Assembly: GCA_027579435.1 (NCBI GenBank)
Contig: JANBPK010000703.1
Coordinates: 1-64,000, forward strand
Direction of reading: 5' to 3'
Origin: Candolleomyces eurysporus
Lineage: Eukaryota; Basidiomycota; Agaricomycetes; Agaricales; Psathyrellaceae
Length of the DNA stretch: 64,000 bases
Shown: in pieces, positions 12,106 to 23,072 of the stretch
Numbering within the stretch: the first letter of the stretch is position 1
How the letters are laid out: every line of letters begins with the position of its first letter
Position numbers and translations under genes: made by a program
The notes under the pieces: model-generated
The model's database searches: none
Seen by the model: only the letters and a program-made list of their open reading frames with translations
What the model was told of the DNA's origin: nothing

Positions 12106-12535
12106 ATGCTCCTCTTGTGGTATATGTTGCAGTCTCTTGCACCCGACACTGCGTCCTGTGAGCTATCTAACCTGTTGTGCATCGCTCATGCACGAGCTCC
12201 TCGAGGCCCAATGCAACTCCCTTCTTCGGTCGATCAAAATTGCGCAGAATGTCACCAGCCATTTTTCCTACATCGCGAATGGCCGGGATTGAAGAGTGAC
12301 GCTTTGAGCGGATGTCAATGGTATTGTGAGCTCCTGATTCTGCCTCTTCCCTCGCATCTCCGCAAACCTCTCATTCTTTCCCATCGGCAGATCGTTTGCA
12401 CCAAGCGGCTTGCTTCCAACTTGACCACGCTGAGTGTAGAGCACTTGATGAATGCCTCCGGGAATACGGCACAGCGATCGAGCCCATCGTGTTCAGAGAA
12501 AACTGTAATACAGTGTATTCAACAGGAATTATGAC
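12106..12535 (+). pseudogene. R1 copy lacking the second half of the finger
   Basis: The start and first finger half correspond to the 58.6-kb copy, but two bases are lost near the start codon. Sequence then jumps at about 12190 from the end of exon 1 into the coiled-coil exon (ACGAGCTCCTCGAGGCCCAATGC), so the C-G-H-C-C part is missing. The coiled-coil exon is itself shortened before the 3' exon (ATCGTTTGCACCAAGCGGC). It cannot encode the family protein. Confidence 0.65.
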
Positions 12536-12560
12536 ACATGTAAAATGAATGTTCATTTAT

Positions 12561-13465
12561 TTAACGTATTTGCTTCCCCTTGAGAATAATGACGAGGTGT
12601 CCTTCTTTCGGTGCTGTCGAACAATCTATCACCCGAACGCTGTCCAAGGGTGTGCCGCCGTTGTACAGACCTCGAAATCCAAGGTCCACACAAAGCGACT
12701 CTCTAGATCTCCCTCTCCTTCCCTTTGTTGCTACGTTTGCTTCGAGNCTTTTTTGAACGAATTGCATTGATTTAGTCCAACTGGAAGAATGATGCACGGA
12801 GAAACATACCAGCATCACTGATGTGCTGCAGAGTGCGAATGCGGCGCTGGGCAAGCACTGTTTTCTCCTCCAGAGCATCCCTGTCACTCCACGCACTCTC
12901 GACGTGCAGCCGCAATGATTCCAAGTCTCCAATCAGGTCACGATGTGTGACGGCGATCTGAGCAATAAGCTGACTGTTGTTCATCACCTCATTGGCTTGC
13001 ACTCCCAGAACTCCTGCAGCCTCATTGATCTGTTGACAGAGCGCCCCGATACTGGCCTCATGGAACCTATGAACGCGGTCTAATGACTGAATTTCTCTAG
13101 CAGGGGCAGCGCTGCATAATGAGGTTATGCATGATCTGCTAAATAAAGCACTCACTGAAGGACAGCAGTCACGTCTTCTTCAATACGGTCATAGCGAATG
13201 ACCAGGTGAACCAATTCCTCGTATATTAGACTCGCGCCATCGCGGCACTTGAGCGGACAGGGTAAGGAACCACGAAGAAGTTCCATGCAGCATCCTTCGC
13301 AGAGGATGTGTCCTAGAGTAAACAGTGGGAGTAAGCCGAAAATTTGTGGATCGTCAGTAAATCTCAGCCACCCGCACCGCAAGGTAGATGAATGGGTCTC
13401 TTCCCAGTAGCAGTCGTAGCATGATCATGAAAGGCGTCGAAGCAAATGCCACAAGCTGGCAACAT
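12561..13465 (-). CDS. RING-like/coiled-coil protein, subtype R1, intact
   Basis: Reconstruction: complement(join(12561..12739,12810..13111,13156..13312,13378..13465)), 241 aa in phase throughout. The finger reads CGICFDAFH, then HLPCGHILCEGCC and CPLKC; a short insertion (about five residues) lengthens the first loop compared with the gene at 4307. The third exon, 302 nt and longer than in relatives, encodes a heptad-like helix (about residues 85-180, with NSQLIAQIAVTH and QRRIRTLQHI). A basic 58-residue C-terminal exon (TKGRRGRSRES) ends with KGKQIR. The acceptor of the last intron is the weak point: it lies beside an undetermined base at 12747. A TATAAAT box stands about 35 bp upstream near 13500. 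The neighbouring gene on the same strand, at 13669-14596, is a relative. Confidence 0.72.
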
Positions 13466-13668
13466 ACGAATCACCAAACATGTACAGAGAGCCTTGATTT
13501 ATATGGTTGTGATCCTTTTCCCAGGCTCTCATCTAGAGCTTTCGAACTGAAGCATGACCAAGATCGAGTGGCTTAGGGGTTGGAGTGCACCTCGTACATT
13601 AATTATACATAATATCTCGCAATATGTAATTGGCAGGATCTACCAAACAATTCATTTCTACCGATTTA

Positions 13669-14596
13669 TTAGCCCATCGTCAGGATTCGTGCGCGGGTCC
13701 TACGCCCTTGGTCAGCCTCCGAGTCCCGTTCAACTGTCGAAGATCTAGAATGGGAACGCTTGACCCCAGCGGCGACGGCGTCTGAATCTCCTAAGGCTGA
13801 AGGCTGTTAGCGTCATAGGACATGTTTTGAGAAGGTATTGCTCACCTGGAAACGTGCGGAGAGCGGACCTCGTTTCTTTGAATTGCTCCAGGCTGCGAAG
13901 CTAGGGACTATGATCACAATCTCAGCCGGCCAAATAGAAACAGTCGACGTACACGAGCAAGCAGAGCTATTCGCCGTTGGTGCAGAAGGGTCTCCTTGTC
14001 CACTTGAGCGCGATAAGCAGTTTGAACAACGTGGAGAGCTGAAGCGACCCTCCCCTCAGATACGCAAGCCACGGCAATCTGCTCCGACATATTGACCAAA
14101 AACACCTGTTGCTCTTCCACCTGCTTGAGGAGGTTGCCTATCTCCCTACGCGTCAGAAGTAAGCTCGCCTTTTGAATCTCTTGTTCCATGTCGACGGCAT
14201 AGCGTGCTCTAGACATATTAATGATTCGGAATCAGTCATGCTGGCTCTTAGGGGAGCGGAATGTGGGTTAAATGAGAATATGAACGTGCCCACTTACTGC
14301 TGCACTGCCGTCAAGTCATCTTTCTGGGAGGAATAATCCCAAGAGAAACATAGAGATGTTATTTCTGAACCAACGATGATAGTATTTTGACGACATTGGT
14401 ACGGGCAAGGCTTTTGGTTAACCAGGGCCTCGACGCAATTCGAGCACAATACATGGCCTATGAAACATCAATAATTAGAAATGTCTTCACGGGGCGAGAA
14501 TCATGAGCACCGTGAACCGAGCTCACCGCAAGGAAAATGGCATGCATGTCGGCCTTGACCGAGGGTCTCAAAACATACCAAGCACTGAGGAATCAT
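13669..14596 (-). CDS. RING-like/coiled-coil protein, subtype R1, intact
   Basis: Reconstruction: complement(join(13669..13790,13846..13892,13942..14208,14298..14457,14527..14596)), 221 aa. The finger is CLVCFETLG, then CHFPCGHVLCSNC and CPYQC. The coiled-coil exon (about residues 78-165) contains REIGNLLKQVEEQQVFL and QRRIALLARVRRL. The last two exons give FKETRSALRTFPG and a serine/arginine-rich end (VKRSHSRSS) that could be a nuclear localisation signal. The first two introns are canonical. The donor at 13941 (GTTTCT) is not, and two alternative readings of the last two exons are open, so the C-terminal 55 residues are tentative. It lies head-to-tail behind the gene at 12561-13465, about 200 bp apart. 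Confidence 0.65.
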
Positions 14597-15440
14597 GGAA
14601 GGGATGCTCGAAGGGGTCTGCATTGACGTGAGCTGCGATCGGGGTTTAATTTCCGGGTACTTCCTATGGGAAACACTTTCTCAAAACATTGGGGAAAACC
14701 CTTATAACGGCGATTGTGATCACGTCTGCCAAATATCCCCAAGGCCGGCTGTCAGCAGTCCCCACCTGACCTCAACACGGTATACCACGGTTCCTGGGGC
14801 GGAGTCTCTAGGACATGAACGCAATCATGATCTTAATCAGGGGAAGCCTTATAGTCGACGTTGACGTCCTCAGAATGTTCCATGTGTCAGGTTGAGCGGG
14901 GTATCTCTCAACAAATTGCTGGTGATGTAAACCCAATTGTGACCATGGAGTGGCCTTCACTGGCCAATATATATATATATATATAACCTTGGAAACTTAC
15001 ACACACACGCACACTGGGCCCGTGCTTGGACCATGCGTTGACAGATTGACAGGCCGTTCGAATCAAACAAAGGACAACAAATGCTAGGGATGGCGTTGCC
15101 CGATAGATCTATAATATCATAGGGAGCACACTCCCATGTTCCGGAAGATTCACATCCTTATCTGACGCCCCTTATCATTGGGATCTGGTGCTGGCACCCT
15201 ACCTATCTACTACTAGAGACTACTAGTACCTCATTTTTTCGTCTTGTCCTTGTTACCTGCCAGTGGTGAGTTGGTGGGACCCTGTACCGCATTAGGCCGG
15301 TCACTCTCCTTTCATATCCCCTAATGGTAAACTGGTGCAGGATACAATGATGTTCCTTTATGGTAAACTGGCCTCCCACCGCTTTCCGACTGGGGAGCCA
15401 TCACCCCTCCCTGTGCAGCTGCATCTCTCCTGACGCGCTG
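14597..15440. other. Intergenic with TA and CA microsatellites
   Basis: No gene is seen in 840 bp. There is a TATAAG box for the minus-strand gene near 14705, a run of alternating TA near 14968-14985 directly followed by a CA-rich stretch near 15000-15016, and a repeated phrase TGGTAAACTGG (near 15325 and 15361). Confidence 0.5.
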
Positions 15441-16619
15441 ATGTCGGTATCTCCCATGCACCCTCCCGCCTCGAATCCTTCTCTCAGTAGTCCAGGCGAT
15501 GCCTCTGAGGTGCAGCTTACCATCGGATGTGACGTCTGCAAATGTCCTGCCTTTGACCCTTGCGACCAGTTTGGTACCCTAAGATGCTGTGGTGAGCTCT
15601 ATTCCCCCCNGTAGTCTATATTTATATCCTTACTCCACACTCAGGAAGGCTTCTTTGCAAGACATGCCTTGCTCTTGCAGAGGTCCAGGCATCTGCTGGT
15701 GAAGAAAGCAAGGAGTGTCCATACTGCCGGCTGTCATTCACTTCCGAAGATATACAGGCCGTCTTCTTCACTCACTACGTCGAAGATTCAAGCACAGAGA
15801 TTTTTGATGCTCGTAGACGACAACACGCAGCAAAGTCAGCTTTCGACTCATTGTCGTGCTATGGGAGAGGTCACTGACTGTTCCAAAAGTGATCCAGATC
15901 ATCAAGCTCGTTTGCGCAATATCGCGGTACTTGAGACCGGGAGGAACGAATTATCAGACCAACGTAGCTCTATACAACGTGAAAGATGGGAAGTCGAGAG
16001 GCAGATTCTGACGGGCTCCCGCTCCCAAATAGCTCTGGATGCAAGTTTGGGAGCTGTCGGAATTTCGAAATCTTACCTGGAGAAATCCATCGAAGAACAG
16101 AGGCAGAAAAACGATTCGCGGAGGGAATTGATTCGACAGGCCAGACAAGAGGTCAGTTGCACCTTCCGATTCCTCTCACTTATTCTTCTATGTTTATCTT
16201 TATAATCCTAGCTCGAGGCTGCACAACTCCAAACCAAAGCGATTTATTCCTTGGCGTCGTACGTCGATGGGCTAACTCTGGACCATAGGTCTTATTCCCC
16301 CGAGGCCACTTCTGCCTCAATTCAAGGCGAAGATAGAGACTCCCAGCTATCTGATTCTTCCTCAGGCAGTACGTTAAGCCTTCCTTCGGATGCCTTCAGC
16401 ATCTGGGAGCACGAGCTAGTAGCCAGAGAATCTCACCCTGGAATCGAGATGGATGGAGAACCTGATGATATAGGTCGCCGCGGGGAGAGTGACATGGGCA
16501 GGCAATCAGAGTATCAATCTGAATTCTCCGACGAAAATACGGGGGCTAGCGACGACGCATGGACAGATACGAGCTCAAACTACGTGGACGCTAATGAAGA
16601 CAGCTCACACGTTAATTAG
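15441..16619 (+). CDS. RING-like/coiled-coil protein, subtype R2, with acidic tail
   Basis: Exons that I can place: 15441..15591, 15645.. to about 15820, a coiled-coil exon ending 16151, and 16212..16619. The finger reads CDVCKCPAF, LRCC, LLCKTCLA and CPYCRLSF, the all-cysteine R2 type. FFTHYVEDS matches FFTRYDDDG of the gene at 23073. The helix (QRERWEVERQI and EKSIEEQRQKND) is a clear coiled coil. The last exon is acidic and serine-rich (SQLSDSSSGSTLS, GASDDAWTDTS), which is unusual for the family. The second intron is not resolved: the coiled-coil frame is one base off the finger frame, and candidate introns of 37 or 85 bp restore it. An undetermined base at 15610 is inside the first intron. 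Confidence 0.65.
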
Positions 16620-17015
16620 TGTTGATTATTGTACCCTAATGGTTAGCCAGAGTTTTATGTGCACTTTCTTTATGATAACCTTCACGACCCGAGTGGCGGC
16701 GTGCTGCGGTGGATGGGTGTCCAAGATTGATCAATGAGAGAGCCTTTGTTCGGTGTCCACCTGTGATCAGCGCTAAGACGACCAATGGGTGGACGAAAAA
16801 TCGTTGTTGGATGCAACGAGAATGTGATTTGTATGCAGGTACAGGTTGTGTAGGAATGTAGATAGAAGGCTCATGTAGTCGCTCTTTGGTGCAATTAGTC
16901 AATTTCAAAGCCGATACTCCTGCTGTCAAACTCGTGCTTGTCACTCTGGCTTGGAGACGCGTAAGTCGTAAATTTAGATGAATGATAGACGGCGTTTCAA
17001 ACGATTCTTGCTGTT
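16620..17015. other. Intergenic, nothing recognised
   Basis: Between two convergent genes (ends at 16619 and 17016) I see no gene or repeat; this is probably their shared 3' flank. Confidence 0.4.
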
Positions 17016-19295
17016 TCAGCTTTCCTGCATTTCAGCAACTTGAGCAAGCGAGGAAGGACCAGCGGCTCCAAATGAGAGGTCTGCCATGAGATAGTCGTTT
17101 TCCGCGTCAGTCGCAGCTTCTAGCGCTTCTGCTGTCATCCTGCAGTCGACGTCAAAGTCCCAAAGATCCTGAAGCAATGGATACGGCGTCGGTCAGACGC
17201 TCGTCGCAGTTATTGTTGTACTGACCGGGAGGAAACCCAAAGTGCTAAGGCTTGTGGGTACGAGAGTACTTGAAAATAGCTGGAATAGATCGGGAGGCTT
17301 CAAACGGTACACCTGCAGGTCAGCAAAAAAGTTAAAGGAGCCGCAAGCAGAGTGGCACCAACCGGAGGGGTAGCATTGAACTCCAAATTCGGACTGGGTA
17401 CGGCCGGTGGGGACTCAGATTCTGGCGGTGTCGGGCTTACAGACTAGGATACAAACGCAGCAGACAGTCAGGCCTGGCGCACTGGTAGCATGACTGTGGT
17501 ACGAACTGGGAAGGTGACGGATCCGTGACTGTGCAAGGAAGCTGGGGCCAGAAGTCCGGGCTGTATGGTGGTCAGCAATTCCTGCCGTTCCGGCCCTTGC
17601 GACTATTCGGACGTCATCCTTATGAGTGTCGATACGGAACAGTTAAACAGTGGTACGAACTGGAGAAAGAGTGAAGGACCCTGAAGTACGAGGAGTCGAG
17701 AACAGCGACAGAGAGGGGCCTGCCGGACGTGGAGTATCCAGCTGTGTCTACAGTTTGATGAGAATGAACCAAAACTCATCACAAGCAGCGATATACCCAC
17801 CAGAGAGGTNAAAAAAAGAATTCGTGCCACACAAAGTCGCTTCCTGTAATGAAGGAGAGCCTACAGACGTCAAGGCCTCTACGGTTGGCGGCTACAAGCA
17901 GGTGAGATGATGACGACGAGAAAGCTTGACGTTGAAAGTGGACAAACCTGAGGTGTTTGCAACGAAGGATAATCTGAAACCTCCCGCAGGTTCTGTGGAG
18001 TCACATTTTGGGATTATCAGTTAAAAATCGGGATCGTCACCCTGACTAATGCCACTTACTCGACGGATGAAGAAAGTAGGAGAAGGAGGACCTGATACAG
18101 TTGGGTCGGAAGGTCCGGGAGCGCCTGGAGATTGCGGTGGCGTGATGTCTTGCGACTACAAGCACCGATGCAGATGGTCAGACTGAGAACGAGTTGTGAA
18201 GTGGTCTCACTGACAGGAGCACCGATAATCGCAGTTGAAGCGTCTGCATGGCATAAAGTTGGAACGCTCAGTGATCGTGACTGTATCAGAACTTGTGACT
18301 ATGATATTAAGTCAGAGGTAGGGCACGTTGGAAACATGAATGGCCACCAACCTCATGAGGGTGGTTATGAGTCCAAAACCCTCCAGTTCCTAGAATCGGC
18401 GATGATGCCCAGTTTGCAGGCATCGATGCATTCGACCATGTATTCCCAGCAGAAGAAACCTACGGAATACATTAAGGAGGTTGCCGCGAGAACTTTAATT
18501 GGGACGTACCTGAAAGGCATTTTGCGTGGCGTAGGGAGCGGCCAACAACGCTTGCGGATTCATGAAGAGCTCTTCCTCCGATCCTCTTTTCAGCTTCAAA
18601 GGACCATTTCAGCGAATTTCAGGAGCTCGGAAAAACGAGATTGTAAACCCACCTGAGATATACAGGAGATCTGCTGATAATGTAACAGAATCATTTGCTT
18701 ATGCTCCTGGCGGAAGGTTATCTGCAAGGCTTGCAAAGCTGGGAGAATTTCTGCAATTTTATTGGTAGCAGAAGATACGTGTCGAACAAGGCGTGTCAAG
18801 TGTGCGCTCTGAAGGTCTATAGATATTCGGAGATCTTCGCTCTGTCGGCGAAGAGTGTTGATGCTATCGAGAAGAAATCGTCGCTCTCTACTAATAGCAG
18901 CCAAGGCACTGGGGAGAGAAAGTAATAAATGGGATAATCAGACGGTGCTCAGGCTCTATCGTTCACCGGTGAATAAACGGCGTACCTTTCAACAACTTCC
19001 TCATCTTCTTGCTGACTCGTTTGCTTGAAGAGGAGAGGGGCTCGTTGGATTTGGTTGGAGGAGACAACGGGTAAGCGATCATCATTGTTTGATTTCTTAC
19101 GATGTTCCAGTCCAGGGCAGCTAGGTCTGCTCAGAGCAGACAGATTCGCACAGGAGAAGCAAAAGAGTACTACAGAATATGTGACGATTTGCGGTTTGAT
19201 GGTAAAGTGGACCACTCACAGCAACAGAAATATTTCGCGGCGTTTTCCTGGGTGGGGTTAATTAGCGCATCGCAATTCATGCAGACTGGTCTCAT
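17016..19295 (-). CDS. RING-like/coiled-coil protein with long Pro/Ser-rich tail
   Basis: A gene of at least 13 exons. Secure part: complement(18060..18155, 18215..18298, 18352..18459, 18510..18593, 18653..18908, 18986..19169, 19220..19295), plus 17948..17992, 17801..17891, 17649..17747 and three final exons ending at 17016. The finger reads CMNCDALIN, FCC, FCFSCANLS and SCPGLEH, an R2-like variant whose last ligand may be histidine. The 256-nt exon 18653-18908 is the family coiled coil (RREL-type helix with LDSINTLRRQSEDLR). Downstream the protein becomes proline/serine-rich (TPPQSPGAPGPSDP, SLSLFSTPRTSG) and ends acidic (DLWDFDVDC, AATDAENDYLM). This looks like a regulator-type tail spliced to a RING/coiled-coil head. 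Exons between 17480 and 17660 have two possible arrangements. An extra N at 17810 must be dropped to keep frame. Confidence 0.6.
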
Positions 19296-19679
19296 GGCCG
19301 CAGAAGAGGTCGCTCTCGAATTGCATCCGGTATGCGAGCAACTTCAAAGCACGGGAACGACAACAGCCTGCATGCCAATCAAGTGTAAACAGCTCAAGTG
19401 TTCTAAATCCGGAAATCTTGGCATTGACCAGTGGACATGAGATGAGGATGCTACCCGGATTCCTGTCCATGAGCTGTGCCCTTTCTGATGCGCCACACTT
19501 CTCAATCTTACCAGACGATTGGCGCAAGTTCGAGGCCCTGCCCCAATGGATTCGATATAAATCCATCCGGCAAAAGGGCCATTAGGTGTTTCCAGAGATA
19601 AGAGGGATCTTTTCATGAGTCGGTTCGAAATTTGACTATCCTGAGCGCCCAGTTCTCCTTAAATTCCGAATCTGCCGTC

Positions 19680-19911
19680 ATGCATTTCTTCTGTTTTCTG
19701 TGCTTCGAACAGCGGGAGCCCAACGTGCTAGTTTGGTATTTTCCTTGTGGTGAGTCCGTGATCCCAATCTTTATCATACGATTGGGAAGGTCACGACCAT
19801 TCACCCTAGGACACCACTTTTTCTGCCAAAACTGCGCGGTGCACTTCTGGGAGCATGGGCTGGCATGGCCCGTTTGCTCTTGCAGCGATCGTGATCAGTG
19901 AGTTTGCGAGT
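19680..19911 (+). pseudogene. Isolated R1-type finger without coiled coil
   Basis: Two exons (19680 to about 19755 and 19811-19900) spell an R1 finger: CFLCFEQRE, then YFPCGHHFFCQNC and VCSC. The phase-1 intron sits at the family position. The next splice donor follows in phase 2, as in relatives, but the exon after the expected acceptor hits a stop at once and no helical region follows. It may be a truncated gene or a very short finger-only protein. Confidence 0.5.
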
Positions 19912-20292
19912 GGTGAGTCCGTCTTTCCATCGGTAGCAGTGAAACCATAATTCCATGGACATAGTACATCTATCTAGGACCCGACTTCCTCTAGAGCTGT
20001 CGGCTGTCCAGCCTTCGTCTGGGGCCATGTTGTTAACGACCGTGATGAGCGGGTAGATAGTTGTGATGGACTTGTACTTTGCACGATAATTAGGATCCGG
20101 AGTGGAACCATTTGCCATTCACCCTTTATTCCCAATTAGGGACAATTGTCCGTTCGAACACCAATTTCCTAGATTCAGAGGGTTCCCCTCATGGCTTGGC
20201 AGGGCATACCCACGTATATCACCCAGACCGGCAGCAACACGTTTAACGTGCTTATAAGCATAAACGTCCTTCGCGTAACGCGGTGAGTGACC

Positions 20293-21329
20293 ATGGACCC
20301 ACCACCCTTGCAGCCCTCAGCACAGAAGAAACCCGTGAAGCTAAGCCCATCCGACAAGGCAGACATTTGCCGTTATCACCTCGAGCACCAGGATGTCCGC
20401 CAAGAAGATATCGCAGCATTTTTTGGGATCGAGCGCTCCACAGTCAGCAAGATTTTGAAGAATAGTACCACCTGGCTCAAAGTGACAACAGGATCTCCAG
20501 CTCGTCCAAAGAGGTAAAGCAAGCCTGACCTCCCGGAAGATCGATTCTTACTAGTACTTCCAGTTTTTCGAGGTTCCCCGACATCGAGGAGTCAATGGAA
20601 AGGTGGTTGCAAAAGTGTGTTGACGATGGCACCCGGATCACAGATTCACGGATCCAGAACGAAGCACTTGCAATTGCAAAGACGTTGAACTATCCCGAAC
20701 AGCAGTTCAAAGCGAGCCCTGGCTGGGTGGAGAACTTCAAGCGTCGACAAAACATCAAATCAGGAAAGTGGAATCGTCAAAGCCACCGCCTTGATTCCTC
20801 TGGCGGTAATAACTCGTCACCCTCGGCTGCATCATCTACCCCGCTTCCACCCGCTGAGCCATCTCCTTCGCCAATGAGTAGCCATTCAAGCGGTTTCGAT
20901 GCCGATGCTTATCCCAGTGGTAGCGGTGGCACTTCGGTGTCGCCAGACGATGGAAGCCTGGTCTCTTCATGGAGGCAATGTCCTGGTGACGACAGCCAGG
21001 GCATATCAACAGCATTTGAGGACGCTTATGCCCCACTTGTTCCTTCAACTAACGGAGCGAACCCCACCGATCCGGATGTGTGGACAACATCGAATAGCCC
21101 TTATCATACGGCGCCGTTGCCGGAGCAATTCTTCATTTGCCCGAAACCCCCGGCCTTGCCAACCCCCGAGCAAGCTGAGGAGGCCTTGGGCGCAGCGATG
21201 GCTTTTATCAATAGCTTGGACCCTCCGATTATTGGAAGAGAGGAACGACAGGCATTGTATTTGACTAGAATCGCCTTGTTCCAGTATATAAGCGGTGTAC
21301 CCTTCAATCGAGAGCTGTATAAGGCCTAG
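20293..21329 (+). CDS. CENP-B-type HTH DNA-binding protein
   Basis: Reconstruction: join(20293..20513,20564..21329), 328 aa. Residues about 15-65 form a Psq/CENP-B N-terminal helix-turn-helix (SPSDKADICRYHLEH, then QEDIAAFFGIERSTVSKIL). Residues about 85-150 form the CENPB/Tc5-type second HTH (MERWLQKCVDDG, GWVENFKRRQNI). The DDE transposase domain that follows in pogo/Tigger elements is absent. In its place is a serine/proline-rich region (SPSPMSSHSSG) and a C-terminal helix (EQAEEALGAAMAFINSL). Such two-HTH proteins without nuclease are thought to be domesticated transposase DNA-binding parts acting as chromatin or transcription factors. A TATAAGC box is near 20248, 45 bp upstream. The start at 20293 is the first ATG in frame. 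The single intron is canonical (GTAAAG ... CCAG). Confidence 0.8.
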
Positions 21330-21734
21330 AGAATAGATGACACGCATGTAACTCCAGTAACGGTAGTGGTTGTTAGACTATCATATTCTGTCATTGGTAA
21401 AGGGCCAAACAAATGAACGCGGTGGGGCACCGAGGTTGAGCCTCAGGGGCTGCCCCGTCAAAGCGCCCTCCTGGTGAGTTGAAAGGTGACTCATCACCGC
21501 ACCGGATCCCCAGTACGTCGTACGACAAGAAGAATGGAGCCCTCCGGATATGAGATGCGCTTGAAGGCTGGGAGTGAGTACATTCAGAGAGCTCAGAAAC
21601 GTAAACGTACGGTTACACGCAGAGGAGNAAAAAACGCGTGACGGCTAGGGGAGACGATTGCGTGGTGACGTCGGAGAATAGTAAAATAGCGAGCCCAGGA
21701 GAGCGAGGGTTCTCGGCCTGACGGGGATTCATGA
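21330..21734. other. Intergenic
   Basis: No gene is seen. An undetermined base lies at 21628 beside a run of adenines. The left arm of the large inverted repeat begins at about 21735. Confidence 0.4.
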
Positions 21735-22865
21735 TCAACCTGAAGTAAGGCACATGCACACGACGTCTGCCCGAAAGGCAGCTGACGAAAGATGGAAAGG
21801 GAAGGCTAAGCATACGAGCTGTGGGATCCAGAGATCCGGGATGCGACATGTGCGCTTATCTAAGTTAACTAGGAGCGAGACAGAGAACGTGAGCCGACAA
21901 GGAAGAGAGATTCAGAGGGAGTCTGCTTACCGCGAGGGACACGGGTATGGACTACTAAAAAAGGCAATGACAATCAGCCTCTCAAGGCAAACGCAAAGGA
22001 TCGCCCTCGGCCCAAGTTCAACCTACCAACGCTGTAGTGGAATGAATTCATGGACCCCGCATTGGATTCGAGATGGTGGTTGAGATGGAGATACGGTCAC
22101 CTCTCGATCGCCTCTATCTTGTGTGTGTGTGTGTGTGTGTGATGGGGATAGAAAACAAACAGGAATCAACAGAGACGATCTACGGTGGCGTCGACTGGCA
22201 GTGGATGCTCTCTACCTCTACCAATTGTACGAGTAGACTTTACTTCCTTCGACATGAGCCAGTAGAGACGGTGGTCAGTTTATTTTATTCCCTCGAATTT
22301 GACCGCCAGCTGACCAAATCATCGTACGTGTATAGTCTGGATCCGGTGGACAACGTCCACAGTCGTGGCTAGCCGCGACGATCAAAGCACCCATGCCAGT
22401 TTGGCTTGGCCGCAATGCCAGATTTGTGTGCAAAAATGGCACCAACGCTCAGTTTCAAAGTACATCTAGCCACAGGCACCCTATATAAATCTCAGGCAGT
22501 GTCCTGCGAGCTATTTAATCTATAGTGTCCGGTCGTCTCGGTTCCATACGCTCAAGAGACGTGTGCTCCCTCGAGCTTTCTACCGTTGCTACGGCCTCTT
22601 CGGGTGATATCGCAGCAGGTCTCCAGTGAGTACTTCCTCCTTCCTCTCCTTCCTCTCCTCATCCTTTTTGACTCTTCCTAACCCCTCTCGTGATTGTATC
22701 AAGTGCCGTCGCCGTCAGTGCGACATGACACGAGCTCCTCGAGGCCCATGCGATTCCCTTCTTCGGTCCATCAAAATTGCGCAGACCATCAGCAACCACT
22801 TGTCCTGTATCACGAACGGCCTGGATGTGAGGAACATGGACATTTCCAGGGAGAAAGCCGACATG
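21735..22865 (+). repeat. Left arm of 1.1-kb inverted repeat
   Basis: This arm matches the reverse complement of about 27285-28390 almost base for base: the stretches around CTTATCTAAGTTAACTAGG, the TG microsatellite at 22122-22141, GGACAACGTCCACAGTCG, the TATATAAAT promoter box near 22482 and the truncated R1 gene all recur in the same order. Small differences (a few substitutions, microsatellite length, a short duplication GTCAGTGGTCAG only in the right arm) show it is not an assembly mirror. Confidence 0.8.
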
Positions 22866-22995
22866 CGTGACGCCATCTGTATTCTCAAGCGCTTGTTACG
22901 GTCCGAACTGCGCTTTGAGCGCCGACTCCATATCGATCACCTGTCCCCACATTCTGACTTCAAAGTAACGCTAAATAACTGTCTTCAAACACTTG
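22480..22995 (+). pseudogene. Truncated R1 copy without finger
   Basis: After the promoter box, the copy keeps only CCTGCGAGCTATTTAATC from exon 1, then jumps to the end of exon 2 (CATACGCTCAAGAGACG) and continues into the coiled-coil exon (DSLLRSIKIAQTISNHLSC readable). The finger cysteines are lost. Beyond 22865 it diverges from the right-arm copy, retaining more of the coiled-coil exon. Confidence 0.65.
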
Positions 22996-23072
22996 TCGTT
23001 GGAAAGTTACAATGATATTAACCAGACCATGGTGTGGTACCCACTACCCGTATATATGACTGTGATATCATC

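Noticed and set aside
14968..15016. TA and CA runs considered as transposon or retroelement ends
   Set aside because: They are simple microsatellites; no terminal repeats, target duplications or coding sequence accompany them.
19258..19616. Minus-strand open frames upstream of the gene starting at 19295
   Set aside because: They overlap the first exon and promoter of the RING-like gene in other frames and show no domain.
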